Assembly (NCBI GenBank): GCA_003550325.1
Contig: QKWP01000232.1
Location: 210,589 to 274,588 of the forward strand
DNA: 64,000 nucleotides
Origin: Gigaspora rosea
Taxonomy: Eukaryota; Glomeromycota; Glomeromycetes; Diversisporales; Gigasporaceae
Direction: 5' to 3'
The translations under genes and the position numbers were made by a program. The notes under the pieces were generated by a model. That model saw only the letters and a program-made list of their open reading frames with translations. It did not search any database and was not told the DNA's origin. Shown one piece after another: positions 10,791 to 22,128 of the stretch (positions within the stretch are counted from its first letter, which is position 1; every line of letters begins with the position of its first letter).

Positions 10791-12347
10791 ATGGCGTCGA
10801 AAATATTTGTGGCTGATATGCCAGAATTAATGGAGAATATTTTTAATAATCTAAATAATGAGATTACACGTAGTTCCTTACGCTCATGCGCACTTGTGAA
10901 TCGATATTGGTGCAAAATGGCAGTACCTATTCTTTGGCAAGACCCATTTTCATCCGTTCAAAGGCCTTTATTCATTTCTAAATATTTTTCATCTCTTGAA
11001 GAAGACGAAAAATTAGGGTTAAAAGAATTTTTAGAAGAACGTGGAATAAACGAAGAATTTTACAATACACTATTTGATTATGCAAGATTTTTAAAAGTTC
11101 TTGATATATGGAGATTAGAAAGGAGACTTGAAGAATGGATCGCTTTCAAGCTTGATGATCCGGAATTATTTTATAACAAAGAGATGCACACAGAGATGCA
11201 TTACATAATTAATTTACTATTCAAATTATTCATTGAAAGTGGTGCTACTTTGCATAAATTAGGTTTGAAATCTCTTGAATTAAAGCCAGAGATTTTTTAC
11301 ACATTAGGAGAGAATAAGCAATTTTTCTCGCGAATCCAACATCTATCTTTGGGCATTATAGATGATAACAATATTGAAAGTACTACTACATTATTAAGGG
11401 ACTAGGCAAAAAGCTCTATAAAAATTAGTACTATAGAACTTAAATATTTTATTTCTGTTTATAAGGCACCGATATTTCATGCCAAGCTTATATACATTAT
11501 TAAATCACAAGAGCAACTTAGACTATTTAACTTAACTGGAGATTATTTTACGGAATTCTACGACAGCTTAATTTCAGCTTTAAAAAGTCAAAAAAACTCT
11601 TTACAAGAAGTTATAATATATGATTGTAAATTTAGCGCAGAATTCGAAGTAATTAATAATTGTAAAAATTTAGAAACACTTCGTATTAAAAGTTGCGCTA
11701 CAAAACTGCTGAAATTATTAGATTATAAAGTCAGCACTTTAGAGTTGGTTGAATGTGAGATTGATGCGCAGGCTATGGCATTAATTTTCGAAAAGTCTGG
11801 CATATTATTACAACGATTAAAACTTGAATTAGGTGAAGAATTTCAGGATGATCCGTTATTACTAGAAGCACTTAGGTCATTCTGTCCAAATATTACATAT
11901 CTCAGTATTAAGGGTATTGGGTTTTCCCGACAACTTGTAGAGCTTATTGGTAACTTACAAAAACTTCAATTTCTCTCGTTATGGTGCGATGATGTTAACG
12001 ACATACAAGAAGAAGTACTGAAAATACGAGTTATTCAATTTTCTGAAATATTGCCGCCAACATTGAAATATTTTAACTTAGGAGGTACTTGGTTAGAACC
12101 ATTCACAGATCTTTTGTTAAATCATTGCAATGCACCTTTAAAAAAAATGTTAATTTATCGCCTTAATAACGAGAGAATTTTCAAAGCACTAGTCGAATTC
12201 TGCATGCGAAACAAAACTTTGAATTATGTGGGTGTATATGAATTTTTAGAATATAAAAAATTTTTAAACTTAGATTATAAAACTAGAAAGGAAGTGAAAA
12301 AATATGTTAAATTATTACCATATCATTGTATTGTTGTTGATTGTTAA
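10791..12347 (+). pseudogene. F-box protein, tandem copy B, one in-frame stop
   Basis: One frame is open from ATG 10791 to TAA 12347 (518 codons) except for a TAG at 11403-11405, where copy A has TTG (Leu). The F-box-like domain sits near residues 8-52: MPELMENIFNNL and WCKMAVPILWQDP. The remainder has leucine-rich repeats such as RIQHLSLGIIDDN and LQKLQFLSLWCDDV, expected to form the substrate-binding face of an SCF ubiquitin-ligase adaptor. The length is near that of related glomeromycete F-box proteins (about 450-550 residues). No splice pair that would neatly remove the TAG is seen. It is either a young pseudogene or a gene giving a 204-residue truncated product; a sequencing error is possible but would have to be a substitution. 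Confidence 0.82.
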
Positions 12348-12876
12348 TTTCAATAAATTTCTTTTATCTTCGGACAAACAAGATTTTATAGCATATTGTG
12401 GTATTATTGTCAATATAATGCTGATCAAACTGTAAAATCAGAAATAAAATACAATATAACTAGCACGAGTCTCAAATATGGTTCCAAACGTAATAAATCA
12501 TTCGCAGTTCACAATTCCTAGGATTTACCAGTTAGATAAAATATCATTTTAATCATTTCAATGTTAAAATTACAAATTTACAGTATAAGGTACTATGCTG
12601 GATTTTTCGCTTCTATACAACTAGAATAAATGTTGTAAAATATTGCAAAAATACAAATATGGAGAAGATTGCCTACTAATAATCTATTTCTGCAAGAAAT
12701 ACGTACAAGATTAAAAAAAACATGTGCTTTACGTATAGGCTTTTTCGTTAAATAAATGTTCAGAATTAAGTTTATAATTTAATATTTAATTTCTACATAG
12801 AACAGGTAAAATTTTTTCTACAAATCTTATAAATAAAACGCCATTCAATCACTCATTTGACATCATGAGTCAGGAT

Positions 12877-13034
12877 TAGAGTTGCAGGCAGGTGAAGCTA
12901 ATCTTCAATGGCGCACCGATGGTGCACCAGGTAAAACTGGTGAAACTGGTGCACCGATAATTATAGAAAAAACTAATCTTCAGCGTGTGCACCGATTGTC
13001 CTAGTGAAACTAATTAGTTTCACCAACAACTCTA
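12877..13034. mobile_element. hAT-like MITE, 158 bp, 8-bp target duplication
   Basis: Inverted ends TAGAGTTG...CAACTCTA are flanked by a perfect 8-base repeat, GTCAGGAT (12869-12876 and 13035-13042). Homology between arms continues with GGTGAARCTAAT. The centre contains a second hairpin, GGTGCACCAG with CTGGTGCACC. The corresponding site in the first F-box duplicate (near 9700) is empty, which independently confirms the borders. Eight-base target duplications are the hAT hallmark. Confidence 0.85.
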
Positions 13035-13377
13035 GTCAGGATCATGATCTTGTGACAAATAGATGTCTTGTGACTTTGTTCACGGAATATATTAATAATT
13101 TAACAATCCTTTTATTATCACATGCTTCTTATTTATACTTGAATCGATCTTGTTTTTATTATTATTTCTCGTTCAGCAACTTTTTGTAATCCACGAAATT
13201 TGATTAAAGATTATTTTTGCAAACAGCGATAAAAAGTTTATGCAGAAAATCGATTAACGTACTTATTCTGATCATTTCTATTTACGTACAACGTTGATTT
13301 CATCTGGTGCTATACAACGCATTTGGAAAATAGATGACTAAAAGTACACTTACTTTGGATTTCTGGATTGTTGTTAT

Positions 13378-13544
13378 CATTATTATTATTATACATTAAA
13401 TGAGATTTGCAAAAGAAATGGACTCACATGCAAAAGGTTAATGTAAATAATTTTTCATAATAAAGAATATTATTATTATTATTATTATACATTAAGAGAG
13501 ATTGCAAACACCTGCAAAAGTAATAATTTTTCATAATCAAGAAA

Positions 13545-13577
<33 letters not shown>

Positions 13578-13640
13578 CATTAAGAGAGATTTGCAAACAA
13601 CTGCAAAAGTAATAATTTTTCATAATCAAGAAAATTACAA
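13378..13640. repeat. Three ~85-bp repeats with ATT microsatellites
   Basis: Three consecutive copies of a block containing TACATTAAGAGAGATT, CTGCAAAAG and TAATAATTTTTCATAAT, each preceded by a run of ATT triplets. The copies grow more alike toward the right, as expected for slippage-driven amplification. Confidence 0.75.
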
Positions 13641-15339
13641 TAGTGCAGATCATTAGTAAATTCTAATTAACCCTCTTCAATCTTTTTAATGGCATAACCA
13701 CGGTTCATTGTCTTTTACAATAATGTCTGGACACGTTAGTGTGTCTGTTTTCTTGTTGGGTTTGGTTCTTTCTTGTGATCTGCCACATTTCCTTTTTGAT
13801 TAAAGCGGAAAAATTTTTTGTAAAAAACTTTTGTATTATTATATCGTTCTGCTCTAAAGAGTGTGTAGCATGCTTTGCGCTTGCTCCTAAAAATTTTTAT
13901 CGAACTTGGGTTGCATTACATGCATTACTATTCACGTACGTATGTATTCTTGATTTTGAATTTATAAGTTCATCGTTCAATCATCTTATTAACTGACCTT
14001 ATAATATTTGTTAATATGTATGTTTTTGATTGGCCACATCTTTACTCATGAATAGAGATCCAATATACTGTATTATAACAAAATTCTGTAAATTACGGTT
14101 TTGGTTACAACAATATTATATGATCTCATTGTTTCTTATTACAATATTTATGACATTGGAGATCAATTTTAATTAATGGAAAATAATTTGAACGGTCAAG
14201 TGAGCTAATTATTGTAATGAAAACAAATGCCGACCATCTTTTTTTGTTATAAAGTGGATGAAATTTAAAGTCTGAATTTTGCAATATGAATTTTCAACGA
14301 AATTGACATAACGATTATCTTAATTAATATCACTACTAATCGCATCGTTAAAGATGTTTGAGAGTACTCTTAATCAGTGTGTCATTTTTATGAAGAGATT
14401 CAAGCATCTTGCCCAGTAGATTATAGGTAAATTTTTAGTTATCTCGTAATTAACAAAGTGATCAAGAAGTTATTGTTTAAATTAAATAAGGGAGAGTCAT
14501 TATTTGTCTTATAAAGTTATTCGAATTGTCAAAATTTTAACCTAAACTATGAATTCCTGTCTTTAACAAATTTGAGTACTATCTCGATTAACGGCAAATT
14601 TTATTAAAAAGCTGCTTGAGAACCTATAAGTCTTTTTAAGTTTATTTAACTGATGAGTATAACAATCATAAATACCTGAAATAATCTTTTCGTCTCTCAT
14701 TAATTCTTATTTGTGCAGATATAATTAATAGGTCAGTTCTTAAACTTTTTATAGTGTAATGGTATTCATTAATTGTGCCATTTTTGGAGAACTTTTATTT
14801 ATACAAGTTGCTTAAATTGGTGTGCATAATATTCATTTATTAATTGAAGTATTTGATAATCTGCTCATCTATCATAAATTTTCTTAACTTTACTGATTTA
14901 TTTGACGGATCTATCTCTTATCCAATTTGATTCAACTAATGAATATAGTGGATAGTGGTCTCTTATCAATTAAAATATGATACAGTACATAAATTAATAA
15001 TTCAGTACGTCTCAGCCAGTCATTTAAAATTTTATGTAATTATTGCATGACAATATTTTATAATTATTAATCGTTACGACAAGCCTAGATCATTTATATT
15101 TAATTTTTTTGAAAAGAAAACAGCTAATTTAAAAATGAGCAAGATAAAATATAAAGTATATATAAACCACTTTTTGCCGAAAAGGAATGAATATTTTTAT
15201 GTACCCAAATGAAAGTAACCTTTCTGTTCAGAAAGGTTTGAAAATAGTAAATCAGTGAACGGCTTCTATTTCTTATATGTCTGTTATGGATTGGTTTGTT
15301 ATTTGGCTAATAAAGCTTTGATAATTTGTGTTATAAAGA
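13641..15339. other. No gene recognised
   Basis: AT-rich DNA without a credible coding frame. The only longer frame (13739-13996, +) reads as low-information Phe/Cys-rich peptide and is not supported. Confidence 0.5.
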
Positions 15340-15347
15340 GTTGGGGG

Positions 15348-15443
15348 CAGTGTTTGAAATTTTGGGCTCAAATACTGTTCTCTTGAGATTCTTGAGTTCA
15401 GTATAATATCTACGAGTGTTGTTTATGTTCTCACTTACGCTCG

Positions 15444-15498
<55 letters not shown>

Positions 15499-15754
15499 AT
15501 ATAACGTTATAAATATGAAGCGTACCCTCAAATAATAGTTATAATAATAAATTGAAACATAAATCATGGAAATTAAATAAGTATTTTTATCAGTTTCTGA
15601 TTTGGCATTATATACTTATGAGATTTATGAGAACAATATAATTATTTTACTGGTTTCAAAAAATTTTTAATAGTGAACAGTAAAAAATTTATACTGTTCA
15701 CAAATTTATAATAGTGTTCTAATGAGAACTCTGAGAACACTAATTTCAACACTG
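15348..15754. mobile_element. hAT-like TIR element, CAGTGTTGAAAT family, copy 1
   Basis: The left end, CAGTGTTTGAAATT, and right end, AATTTCAACACTG, are inverted and bordered by an 8-base direct repeat with one mismatch (GTTGGGGG at 15340-15347, GTTGGGGA at 15755-15762). Subterminal GTTCTC/GAGAAC motifs recur near both ends. A run of about 50 A (15450-15495) fills part of the interior. There is no ORF, so it is non-autonomous. The element at 26921-28027 shares its terminal and GTTCTC motifs. Confidence 0.75.
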
Positions 15755-16121
15755 GTTGGGGAATCCAGTGCAAAATGTATAAACTAAAATATGATTAAGA
15801 CAAGGAGATATTAAGGAAGACACAATGGTTTTTTTGCTACAAGATGGCCGAGAAAGTGACAATGAAATTTATAAAAAAAAAAAGTTTTCAATTATCTAAA
15901 TAGGTTTAGAGAATTTTAGTGAGAAAAGAAATGTTCGGTTTTTATTGTTTAGATAATGTTTCCTTGCAACACAGTATTAGTTAATGCCAAAATTTTTCAG
16001 TCACAACCAACTAGGCTTATAAATGATATACCAAAAATTTCCTACAATATTAGAACTATCTAGAAGTTAAAGCATAAAGTCACAATAAGACTAAAATTAA
16101 ATAGCTCAGAAACTTCACTAT

Positions 16122-16946
16122 TTATTCATTTTGTAAATTATTTAAATGTTTTTCTAAATTAAATATTTCAGTTTGTTTATTTAAAAGAGTTTGTAATTCT
16201 TCTTGGGTTAACGTTTCACTTAAAATCTCTTTTAGTTCGTTCAATCTCTCAACATTAGAATCGTCGTCATTCAATGTCTCAACATTAGAATTATTATTAT
16301 TCAATCTCTCAACATTAGAATTGTTATTTGTTTGAAGAATTCTAGAGTGCTTTCGGAATAATTCCTCCAAAATATATCTTTCAGCTCTAGCAAGTCGTTC
16401 CTTAGCAGTATTAATTAACTGTTCTAATTCTTGTTTCTTTAAGGGAATTTGGCTAGTTAGATCTTGAACTTTTAATCTTTTGACTTCAGCTCTGAGAGTT
16501 TCGAAACTAGAATACTGATTGGGATAAACTAGGGTTTTGATTCTTTCAAAGCGATCGTTAAAAAACTTTAATTGGTCATTAGCTAACTGTAATTTGTATT
16601 CAACATGTCCTAGTTGAGAAGAAAGAGCCAAAATTATTCCGTCGTCTGGGTCTAGTTCGATAGTTTGCTTTCTGGTTTCTAAATAATCTAATACTTCTTG
16701 TTTAGTTCTGGGCAATCCTAAGGTAACTAGTCTGTTTTCTTCTATTGCATCTAGCAATAACTCAAAAGCAGTTCGACACAGTTTGTAACGGTCCAAACAA
16801 TAAATATCAAAATTTCTGCGTTGGATTTCTTCCCAGGCAAGTTGTAAAAGCTGCTCATTAGATAGTTTTTGGTAACGGAATAAAGATAGTGACCTAATCA
16901 ATAAACCCTCCACTCTACCTCTGTTAAAGTTTGTTTCATTATTCAT
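16122..16946 (-). CDS. Uncharacterised coiled-coil protein, 274 aa, intact
   Basis: An uninterrupted frame runs from ATG 16946 to a stop at 16122-16124. I do not recognise the family. The N-terminal half is helical and charged (RGRVEGLLIRSLSLFRYQ, then LLQLAWEEIQRRNFDIY); residues about 105-200 are Leu/Lys/Glu-rich and look coiled-coil (LKKQELEQLINTAKERLARA). Residues about 207-237 hold three tandem 10-residue repeats of the form NNNSNVERLN, encoded by a 30-base DNA repeat at 16240-16330. There is no signal peptide or membrane segment. G+C is visibly higher than in the flanking DNA, which with its unbroken state suggests selection or recent arrival. No introns are seen. A translated unspliced gene is likely; function unknown. 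Confidence 0.75.
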   Translation of the reverse strand: MNNETNFNRGRVEGLLIRSLSLFRYQKLSNEQLLQLAWEEIQRRNFDIYCLDRYKLCRTAFELLLDAIEENRLVTLGLPRTKQEVLDYLETRKQTIELDPDDGIILALSSQLGHVEYKLQLANDQLKFFNDRFERIKTLVYPNQYSSFETLRAEVKRLKVQDLTSQIPLKKQELEQLINTAKERLARAERYILEELFRKHSRILQTNNNSNVERLNNNNSNVETLNDDDSNVERLNELKEILSETLTQEELQTLLNKQTEIFNLEKHLNNLQNE

Positions 16947-17191
16947 TGTTTTTTTCTTTCATAAATATCAAATTAACATTAAAACAACTGATTTGATACT
17001 TCTACTTATAAGGTGAAGTGATAAAATCTAGTATCCAGAAATTGAATTGATATGGTCTAATTGATTTATAAATTAAAATCACATGAATAATATAAACATA
17101 CGATTAGGTATTGGTATTGCTAAAATTGACATGGTTGTTAAGATATGACGAAAGTTATGCCGAGGTTACGTATTTCGTATCACGAGGATCT

Positions 17192-17650
17192 TCACGCCCA
17201 AGGGCGTAATTTGTTACTATTTATAGTTAGGAGGAAATAAGAAAAGGAATAGATACGAGATATGAAATCAATAGCGCTTTTTTTTCCTACGCTGCCTGAC
17301 TTTTGGTCTGGCTCTTTCGTAGTACTTCCGCCCAACCCTCCCAGGAAAAAAAAAGGAAAGGAAAAAAGAAGAAAAGAGGGATGAAAGTGAGATGCTCGGG
17401 GATTTGCTTGCTGACTCATGTGATTTACTCGGCAACTTACTTCACAGCTTTCATAGGATGCTGAGTATTTGAGATGTGTATTAATATATTGGGATGTGAA
17501 AATAGTGAGAAACTATAAAAGAAAAAGAGTAGTTCAGAGATTTAGAAAATCAATACGTCGCAGTATGCCAATTTCATACACATACCCGGCAGCTCATCTC
17601 CTTTTTCTTTACTCGTGATTCTTCACATTTCCTTTTAAAGATACATGTGG
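17192..17650. other. Higher-G+C upstream region of the coiled-coil gene
   Basis: This block contains a purine/pyrimidine-skewed stretch (17275-17390) and a 75-residue minus-strand frame that reads FLGGLGGSTTKEPDQKSG and may be chance. It sits 250-700 bases upstream of the 16122-16946 gene and could hold its promoter or an upstream exon, but I see no splice pair that joins them. Confidence 0.25.
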
Positions 17651-18815
17651 GAAAACGTTATATTCATCGAACAGATATTAGTAAACCTTATAATATTTGT
17701 CATGTGAATGTAATTTTGATTGCACTCGTTTTTTTCATGATCCCAATGTATTATTACATGTAGACATTCGTCAAATTATGATTAGCACTTTTACCATGAC
17801 GATTCGCTCAAAAATATTAATATCTAAGAATAACCAACATATTTTTATTTTGAATTAGGATAGTGATCATAACAATATTCAATTTTTTATTCACATTAAA
17901 TTAGTCTATATATACTTATCTGTTTTAGTAGTCTAATATGCTAAATTTATTTAATTAAGATAAATAAAATGTAAAGATAAAATTGTGTATTCTTAAGGAT
18001 GAAAAAATAAAATTAAACTTAATTGTTAAAAACCAAATCTGTAAAAAAAATCAACTTTAAACAATTAGATATAGTAACTTAATAAAGAGATCTGGTTGTC
18101 ACCCCAAGTAGCAGATTAAGAGTTTGAATCCCACTAGAAACAAAATCTTAAATTGTCTTTGGTATAGTAGTCACTCTTTAGAAAACTAATTGGATTAGTA
18201 AATCTGTAATCTGGATTACATCAAAACATATGCATATTTAAGAGCTAAACAAATATTATATATATATTTTCTCTGGATATATCAAATTAACATAATAAAT
18301 TTCTATTTCAAATCCAAACACTATTTGGCTATTACAAATGACTTATTATATAAATAAATTTTTTTATATACTGCTATTTACTTATATACATTGATTAGAT
18401 TTTATTGAGTTTTTTATTTAATTTTTATTTAATAGTATCAGGTTTATTCAGTTTGATCAACTCACCAATAATTACTTTACAAAAAACTTAATTTATAAAC
18501 AATTAATTCATGAACATAAAAAATTATTTCACCAAGCTAATTTTACAGGCAAATACCAGGAACATAGTCATACTTGCATAACAGAGTGTATGGTTAATTG
18601 CTATCTGCATATGGTTTTACATGTTAATGTGCAATTATACTTATATAAGCATGCCAAATTTAATCTTTGTGTTAGCACATATGTATGTATATATGCGTAA
18701 TATAGTATCATATAATGAAATGAAATTAAGTGAAAATTACATGCTAGCAATTAGAATCAAATTTAATTTTTAAATTCAAACTTATTTAATTTGAATTTGA
18801 CTCTTATTTGCATGT
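17651..18815. other. No gene recognised
   Basis: Very AT-rich DNA with no credible frame. A tRNA-B-box-like string, AGTTTGAATCC, at about 18131 has no matching A box. Confidence 0.45.
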
Positions 18816-18817
18816 TA

Positions 18818-18995
18818 TACTATGAAAATACAAATAGGTGTTATTTTTCTACTTATTGAGCAACCTATGTAGCTTTTTAGCACCACATAATTTGGTTTAT
18901 GATCTGTCAGAACAACAGTCATTATGTAATGCTAAAAAGCTGCATAGGTCTGCATAGGTTGTTCAATAAGCGGACTATTTGTATTTGTTATAGTA
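18818..18995. mobile_element. TA-flanked MITE, ~178 bp
   Basis: Arms TACTATGAAAATACAAATAG and its near complement end at 18995, each bordered by TA. A second inner inverted pair, TTGAGCAACCTATG and TGCATAGGTTGTTCAA, is followed on each side by AGCTTTTTAGCA. A one-armed relative occurs at about 20228-20330. Confidence 0.7.
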
Positions 18996-19538
18996 TAACC
19001 TAAAAATAAGAGACAAAACAAAACAAATACGCTAATAATTAAATATATCTATTATTTTATATTATTTGTATTTTTAAATGAACTATTTTTGAAATGCACA
19101 CTAATTTGTTAATTTTGAAACTCCCAAATAATCTATAAAAATATGATCAATCTGTTTTTTATTAAGAATTAATCATATCAGTTTCCAAGAAATCAGTAAC
19201 TTACTTAGCCAGCTAAATCAATTATAGTTTACTAACACCTAATTGGATTATAACTCACAAACTGGATCATTGGCCAGCAAATTTAGTATAAAAAAGACAA
19301 ATTTCAAATATCAATAAAAATATAAAATAAAGTTTAAAATGACTTTCTTTACCAGATTAATTCATTTATAATTATAAAATTAGAGGTTATAATTATAACA
19401 AAACCAGAAAATTATATTTTATTTTTCTATAACATAGTAAAAACACTATTTAAAAAATCCAACTTATTTTCAAAATGTGCAACCTCTTATTAAAGTAATA
19501 CAAAATCAACTTATTTTGAAAATAAATAAAATACAGTA

Positions 19539-19959
19539 CTGGCAGCAAAAACTATCCATCTTTTTTAGTATTGTTTAATGTTTAATAACTTCACAAAAGT
19601 AATTATTTTAAAAATCCCTTTTACAAATTTATTATTTGCAGCCTAAACTACAAATTTGTAAGACAGATTTTTGATATCTTGCTTTTTAAAAAGTTATAAG
19701 GGTTAAAGTTCATCAACTTTTATAGTAAAGCAGAAATTTGGCTCATGACAATCAACCAATCAAATTGAAGCCTGATCATGTGTAAGTGATTTGATTGGTT
19801 AATATTTTTTATTAAAAATTACTAAAACAGTACAATATACAAACAAATTATAATTAGCCAATTAGAATTTGTATTATATACAATATTAACCAATCAAATT
19901 TTGTGTCACATACCTTAAATTTGGCGCACTCTAAAAAATAAATAGTTTTTGCTGTCTGG
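19539..19959. mobile_element. TA-flanked TIR element, ~421 bp
   Basis: The left arm CTGGCAGCAAAAACTAT and right arm, read in reverse, CCAGACAGCAAAAACTAT continue with AT-rich matching sequence for about 30 bases. TA borders both ends (19537-19538, 19960-19961). There is no ORF. The interior contains CAATCAACCAATCAAATT, also seen at the left end of the 25766 element. Confidence 0.6.
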
Positions 19960-20227
19960 TATGTATGATTATTTTTCTAAAATTAGGGAGTTTCAAAATT
20001 AATTTATTTCGAAAATAAATAGGAGTTGAAGCAGTTTACATTTTAAAGCTCCAAATTAGAAAATTAAATAGGTGTAGCTGGTGATGAAATTTACTCTAAG
20101 CAAGCAATTATGTAAATAAATATATACTTTAAAATAGAAATTGTGTGCTTTTAAATAAATGTACTACTTATTTAAGACATTTAATTATTCAATTGTGATT
20201 TTTGGTTTGTCTCTCATTTCTGGATTG

Positions 20228-20330
20228 TACTATATAAACACAAATAGGTATTGAGCAACCTATGCAGCTTTCTAGCATTATATAATTTTTACTATGACTG
20301 TTGTCTGACAGGTCATTGGCTATATTATTT
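20228..20330 (+). mobile_element. One-armed copy of the 18818 MITE
   Basis: The sequence TACTATATAAACACAAATAG, then TTGAGCAACCTATG and AGCTTTCTAGCA, repeats the left half of the MITE at 18818-18995. No matching right arm is found nearby, so this is a truncated copy. Confidence 0.6.
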
Positions 20331-21942
20331 TGTATAACTAACTATCATTTCAACAGGTCATAAAATGTATTTATTTCTATATAAATAACAAATATCTAAA
20401 TTATATGCCACTAATCCTTGCTTCCTATATGACTGTTGTCCTAAAAGGTTACCACTTTGGAAAACTTACTGGGTAGGGATCACAAAAGAAAAAAGTCTAA
20501 CTTACTCATGAACCCCAACAATACTAAAATATACTTTGAACAATTACACAACAATTACCTTATACTTATTTATTAAATTACTTAAATATACTTTACTCTT
20601 ATACTTACATCCCTTGATTGATTATTAAAAAATGTACATATGACTATAAAAGGTTAGTCACATGATCAAGTCTGAGTTGATTCAAGACAAAATCTGTGTA
20701 TTGAGCAGACTTAATTCGAATAATTCATATAAATTTGAATAAATTTCAAATTTAAATAATCCTTGTAATATTTTAATTCTAAATTTAATTCATTATCTGA
20801 TTATAATGCGATTTCTAGTTCTGGATTTAGGATGAAGATCAAGTCATAGTATAATAAAGGTATTAAATAAAAAAATAGTATTAGTGTATGTGTAATAAAA
20901 TCTTTAAAAGCTGCAATATAAACTTATATACTGTACCTACAATATAAAACTATCTGCCAAATCTAACTATTTCTAACTTGAATTAGTCTAAGTTATATAA
21001 GCTATGGATTGATTGACTGAACTAGCATTTTGTATTACTAGTATCTTGTAAATTTCAAGTTAAAAAATAAAGCTTGTATTTGAATTGATTTAAATAAAAA
21101 ATTAATTCAAATATTTGAATTAATTTAAATTAATTCAAATTAAAATAATTTTTACTATTTGTAAAATAACTCAGATCAATTTACATAAGACTATAGCAAT
21201 ATAATAAACTACTGATAATAATATGGGGTGTTACATGGTGATTTTTCATTTAAATATTAAACAGTTTAAAAATACTTTCTAGTTTTTAATATCAAATTAG
21301 TATAGCAGATTACATTCTGTATTCTTAAAAAATAGAATTAGAGTAATATATAGACTTACAATATTAAAATTTTGTAATTTCTAAAATTTAAAATGTTTTA
21401 ATTAAAAGTACTTGTAGAACTGTTTAAGAAAAAAAAATAAAATAAAATAAATAAAATCCTGCCACTAGCAGTTTAAAAAAAAAATAAAAATAAAAAAATA
21501 GGAAAAATAAAAATAATAAAAATATTAAAAAAATTACTATTAAAGTTATTAGAATAATATTAAAATATAAGGTAGATTATATACAAAATTAGATACCAAA
21601 AACTTCTATTTAGTTTTTATAATAAAATTTTTGTTATTTAAAGACACTTTGTTTTTTATTAATTTATTCTAGGTATATTCTATATTTGGTTATTGCAAAT
21701 TGCACTTTATTTAGTAATAATCATTTGTTAGATTGTTTTAGATTTTTTTTTAGATTATTTTATATACAGTACTATAAAGATTGGTTAATAAAAAAAACAG
21801 AAATAAAAATAAAAGCAAGGTCTCACCTTAACATTTAAAAAAAAAAAAANNNNNNNNNNNNNNNNNNNNNNNNNNNNNNNNNNNNNNNNNNNNNNNNNNN
21901 NNNNNNNNNNNNNNNNNNNNNNNNNNNNNNNNNAAAATAACC

Positions 21943-22013
<71 letters not shown>

Positions 22014-22118
22014 AAAACAAAACCATGATTAAATAGCTACAGAAACACATATATGTATATATATACATATATATTTTAATCTTTTCTTTTTATAATATAA
22101 CTTTCTATCCAAATAGAC
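20331..22118. other. AT-rich DNA with an assembly gap, no gene
   Basis: A run of 84 N at 21850-21933 is flanked by poly-A on both sides (about 70 A to the right), so the gap is probably a homopolymer that could not be sequenced. A/T-only simple repeats occupy 21425-21540. No coding frame is credible; the Phe-only frames here come from poly-A. Confidence 0.7.
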
Positions 22119-22128
22119 AAGTAGAGGT

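Larger units (their letters stand above)
7193..13053 (+). repeat. Tandem duplication of an F-box gene with flanks
   Basis: Two units in direct orientation (about 7193-9715 and 9716-13053) each run from a marker containing ACTTTGTTCACGGCAT, through an upstream region with CATCAATCATTAC and GGTGATCGACATAACCTGA, the F-box reading frame, and a 3' region with CAGTATAAGGTACTATGC. The marker appears a third time at about 13054-13130 without a third gene. The second unit is longer because it has about 0.55 kb of unrelated DNA (about 9840-10390), a short local duplication at about 10605-10680 and a MITE at 12877-13034. Divergence between the units is visible in every line, so the duplication is not recent. 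Confidence 0.85.

Noticed and set aside
18087-18160. Possible tRNA or tRNA-derived SINE (AGTTTGAATCC resembles a B box)
   Set aside because: No A box at the right distance and no acceptor-stem pairing seen.
19110-20001. Outer inverted pair TTGAAACTCCC around the 19539 element
   Set aside because: The match is limited to about 15 AT-rich bases with no consistent border.
21785-22068. Minus-strand Phe-only frames
   Set aside because: Produced by poly-A and the N gap.
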